NCBI RefSeq assembly: GCF_001042595.1
Contig: NZ_AP012326.1
Span: 558,001-622,000, forward strand
Length of the DNA: 64,000 nt
Direction: 5' to 3'
Source: Bifidobacterium dentium JCM 1195 = DSM 20436
GTDB lineage: Bacteria; Actinomycetota; Actinomycetes; Actinomycetales; Bifidobacteriaceae
Part shown: piece by piece, positions 62,302-64,000 of the stretch
Layout of the letters: every line of letters starts with the position of its first letter
Position numbering within the stretch: the stretch's first letter is position 1
Notes under the pieces: model-generated
What the model saw: the letters and a program-made list of their open reading frames with translations, nothing else
What the model was told of the DNA's origin: nothing
The model's database searches: none
Made by a program: the position numbers and the translations under genes

Positions 62302-63258
62302 ATGAGGCATGCGGCGCATAAAGCTGCCCGGGTTTCGGATGAACGTTTCAGTGCTGCGAAGGCACTGTTCACGTCGAGCCGTGGTTCCCACACCGCCAAG
62401 GCCGTGCGTATGGTTCAGCTGGCTAATGGCGGGGGCGCCGTTGTCGGACTGGACCCGGCGGTTGCCGAAAAACTGAACGAAGTGGCTCCGATGACCCGTC
62501 GCGCCATGCGTGAGGCCGCTCGTGCGGCGGAACGCCGTTCCACGATTGTAACCTCCGCCTCGCTGGCCGCCTTAGTGGGCACCGCTGCCACGGCGGTGGC
62601 GCTTACCCAGCAGAATTCGATGAATCTGTTGGTGGCCGATGCGGCTACCACTACTACGCAGCTCAAGCGCGTATCCGACACTTCCGCAGCCTCCCGTTCC
62701 GAGGAACGTACCGCCCTTGACTCGCTGGTCGATTCCTCTGACGCCTCGCAGACTTCCAATAACGGTGAATGGCAGCTTGGTGACGCCAACACGATCGCCG
62801 ACGTCAGCCAGCTTTCCAAGTCCAAGGCCAGCAATCCGAACGTTGCGGTGCTGATGGATCAGGATTCCGAGTCGTTGCCCGCCGGATTCGATTCCGAACA
62901 CGCCACCGGCGATTCCGGCAATGCGTATGAATTCAGCCAGTGCACGTGGTGGGCGTATGTGCGTCGCCATCAGCTCGGCCTGCCTGCCGGTTCCCACTTC
63001 GGCAATGGATGCCAGTGGGCCGCTTCCGCGAAGGCCTTGGGCTATTGGGTCGACAATACCCCTCGCCATGTCGGTGACATCATCGTGTTCGCCGCAGGCC
63101 AGGAGGGTTCCGACTCCTATTACGGCCATGTCGCCATCGTCGAGAAGATCAATGACGACGGTTCCATCGTCACTTCTGAGTGCGGCTCCGTGATGAACGG
63201 TAAAACTTACTCCCGTACGCTCACAAATGTGAACGATTTCCAGTACATTCATTACTGA
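62302..63258 (+). CDS. CHAP-domain peptidoglycan hydrolase, membrane anchored
   Basis: The 318-residue protein has a basic, Ala/Arg-rich N-terminal 75 residues and a membrane helix (about 78-98, STIVTSASLAALVGTAATAVAL). A Ser/Thr/Asp-rich linker and a C-terminal CHAP domain follow, with catalytic Cys about 214 in FSQCTWW and His about 276 in YYGHVAIVE, ending TLTNVNDFQYIHY. It should cleave peptide cross-links at the cell surface during division or growth. The next gene is another wall hydrolase. The RBS is AAGGAGTG. Confidence 0.9.
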   Translation: MRHAAHKAARVSDERFSAAKALFTSSRGSHTAKAVRMVQLANGGGAVVGLDPAVAEKLNEVAPMTRRAMREAARAAERRSTIVTSASLAALVGTAATAVALTQQNSMNLLVADAATTTTQLKRVSDTSAASRSEERTALDSLVDSSDASQTSNNGEWQLGDANTIADVSQLSKSKASNPNVAVLMDQDSESLPAGFDSEHATGDSGNAYEFSQCTWWAYVRRHQLGLPAGSHFGNGCQWAASAKALGYWVDNTPRHVGDIIVFAAGQEGSDSYYGHVAIVEKINDDGSIVTSECGSVMNGKTYSRTLTNVNDFQYIHY

Positions 63259-63298
63259 TTCGGTTTTTGTAGTCAGCTTGTCGTACACTTGGTTGTTG

Positions 63299-64000
63299 AT
63301 GAAGAATCTGACTAAACGTTGCTCAATGCTTACCGCTATCGTCGCCGCTACCGTGCTGTTCTCCGGTGTGGCGCCCGTGGCCCTTGCCGCTGATGATGCA
63401 GCAGGCCAAGGTTCTGTTGTCGCTACACGGTCGTTCCCCAAGGTGAGCGCCGTGAAGAAGAACATTCTGGCTGAATCCACCTCCACCGAAGTCGAACAGG
63501 ATTCCGACTGGGGCGGCGTGGAAAGCCTGGACGTCCCGCAAACCAAGTCTCAGGCCGAAAAGGATGCCGAGGAGCGTGCCGCTGCCGAACAGCAGGCCCG
63601 CGAACAGGCTGCCGCGGCAGCCCAGCAGCAGGCTTCCCGTAGCTCGGACCGTAGTGATTTGACCACGGACAATTCCAGCAACAGCACTTCCACCGTCACC
63701 GTGACTCCACCGGACGGCACGAGCGTGTCCAGTCTGCTGTCGTTTGCCGGCCAATTCGTCGGCAAGGTGCCGTACGTGTCCGGCGGCAACACCCCGTCCG
63801 GCTGGGACTGCTCCGGTTTCGTGCAGTATGTGTATGGACAGATGGGCGTTTCCCTGCCGCATTACTCCGGTGCGCAGGCAACCGCGGGCCGCGCGGTCGG
63901 TAGCCTTGCCGAAGCGCAGCCGGGAGATATCATCGCCAACTCGCAGCATGCCGCCATCTATGTCGGCAATGGCATGGTCATCAACTCACAGCTGAACGGT
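63299..64000 (+). CDS. Secreted NlpC/P60 endopeptidase (3' end outside the window)
   Basis: The 234 codons present start with a signal peptide (MKNLTKRCSMLTAIVAATVL, then GVAPVALAAD with likely cleavage after ALA). A Glu/Ala/Gln-rich coiled-coil-like linker (QAEKDAEERAAAEQQAREQA) and a Ser/Thr spacer follow, then an NlpC/P60 domain with Cys about 171 in GWDCSGFVQYVYG and His about 217 in NSQHAAIYVG. It cuts D-Glu-diaminoacid bonds in peptidoglycan stem peptides. No Shine-Dalgarno sequence precedes the ATG; TACACT ends 10 nt upstream, consistent with a leaderless message. The window ends inside the catalytic domain. Confidence 0.92.
   Translation, partial: MKNLTKRCSMLTAIVAATVLFSGVAPVALAADDAAGQGSVVATRSFPKVSAVKKNILAESTSTEVEQDSDWGGVESLDVPQTKSQAEKDAEERAAAEQQAREQAAAAAQQQASRSSDRSDLTTDNSSNSTSTVTVTPPDGTSVSSLLSFAGQFVGKVPYVSGGNTPSGWDCSGFVQYVYGQMGVSLPHYSGAQATAGRAVGSLAEAQPGDIIANSQHAAIYVGNGMVINSQLNG

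Overview
The window is a 64 kb piece of a bifidobacterial (Actinobacteria, high-GC) chromosome. The signs are a 29-codon bS22 ribosomal protein gene, DUF2530 and MenA-type membrane proteins, PspC-domain two-component proteins, an actinobacterial GTTCACC-repeat Pho box, NlpC/P60 and CHAP wall hydrolases, an oleate hydratase, a GH36 alpha-galactosidase operon and a BglG-controlled PTS. Exact species cannot be set from sequence reading alone; the Bifidobacterium adolescentis/catenulatum group is a reasonable guess. No rRNA, CRISPR array, prophage or complete insertion sequence was seen.

Layout. 1-5 kb (minus strand): DUF985 cupin, an amidohydrolase and an S-adenosylhomocysteine-hydrolase-like protein (a likely nucleoside-thioether recycling pair), and radA. 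5-12 kb: a membrane-anchored protein, bS22, rpiA, an RNase HI with a long tail, a LytTR/GHKL two-component pair and phosphoglucomutase. 12-18 kb: a sugar PTS EIIBCA preceded by an RNA antiterminator site and terminator, its BglG-type antiterminator, a lipid kinase, serS and tRNA-Ser. 18-26 kb: a less GC-rich alpha-galactoside operon (GH36, binding protein, two permeases, LacI regulator) with two LacI-type operators. 26-33 kb: a YdcF-type protein, then an APH-fold kinase, an ethanolamine-type permease, a PLP enzyme of the phospho-lyase clade and a GntR/UTRA regulator. I read these four as a compartment-independent ethanolamine or amino-alcohol catabolic system, the most interesting feature here.

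33-46.5 kb: a PspC histidine kinase/LuxR regulator pair divergent from a large PspC membrane protein; an alpha/beta hydrolase with a membrane tail; a pair of half-size ABC transporters behind a near-consensus Fur box (probably iron-siderophore import); an MFS transporter; and a second LytTR/GHKL pair. 46.5-57 kb: a membrane-anchored GH3 glycosidase with rearranged domains, tRNA-Pro, lysS with a duplicated 3' end next to an AT-rich acetyltransferase (integration scar), menA, gpmA and oleate hydratase. 57-64 kb: phoU and a divergent SenX3/PhoR-like kinase that has lost its phospho-accepting histidine, with Pho-box repeats between them; DUF2530, manA, serC, and two secreted or anchored wall hydrolases, the last cut by the window edge.

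Many minus- and plus-strand genes meet tail to tail with very short gaps or overlaps (BglG gene/lipid kinase, manA/serC, 36945-37454/alpha-beta hydrolase). Several housekeeping genes (serS, lysS, gpmA, the NlpC/P60 gene) have a -10-like hexamer only 7-10 nt before the start codon, suggesting leaderless mRNAs.
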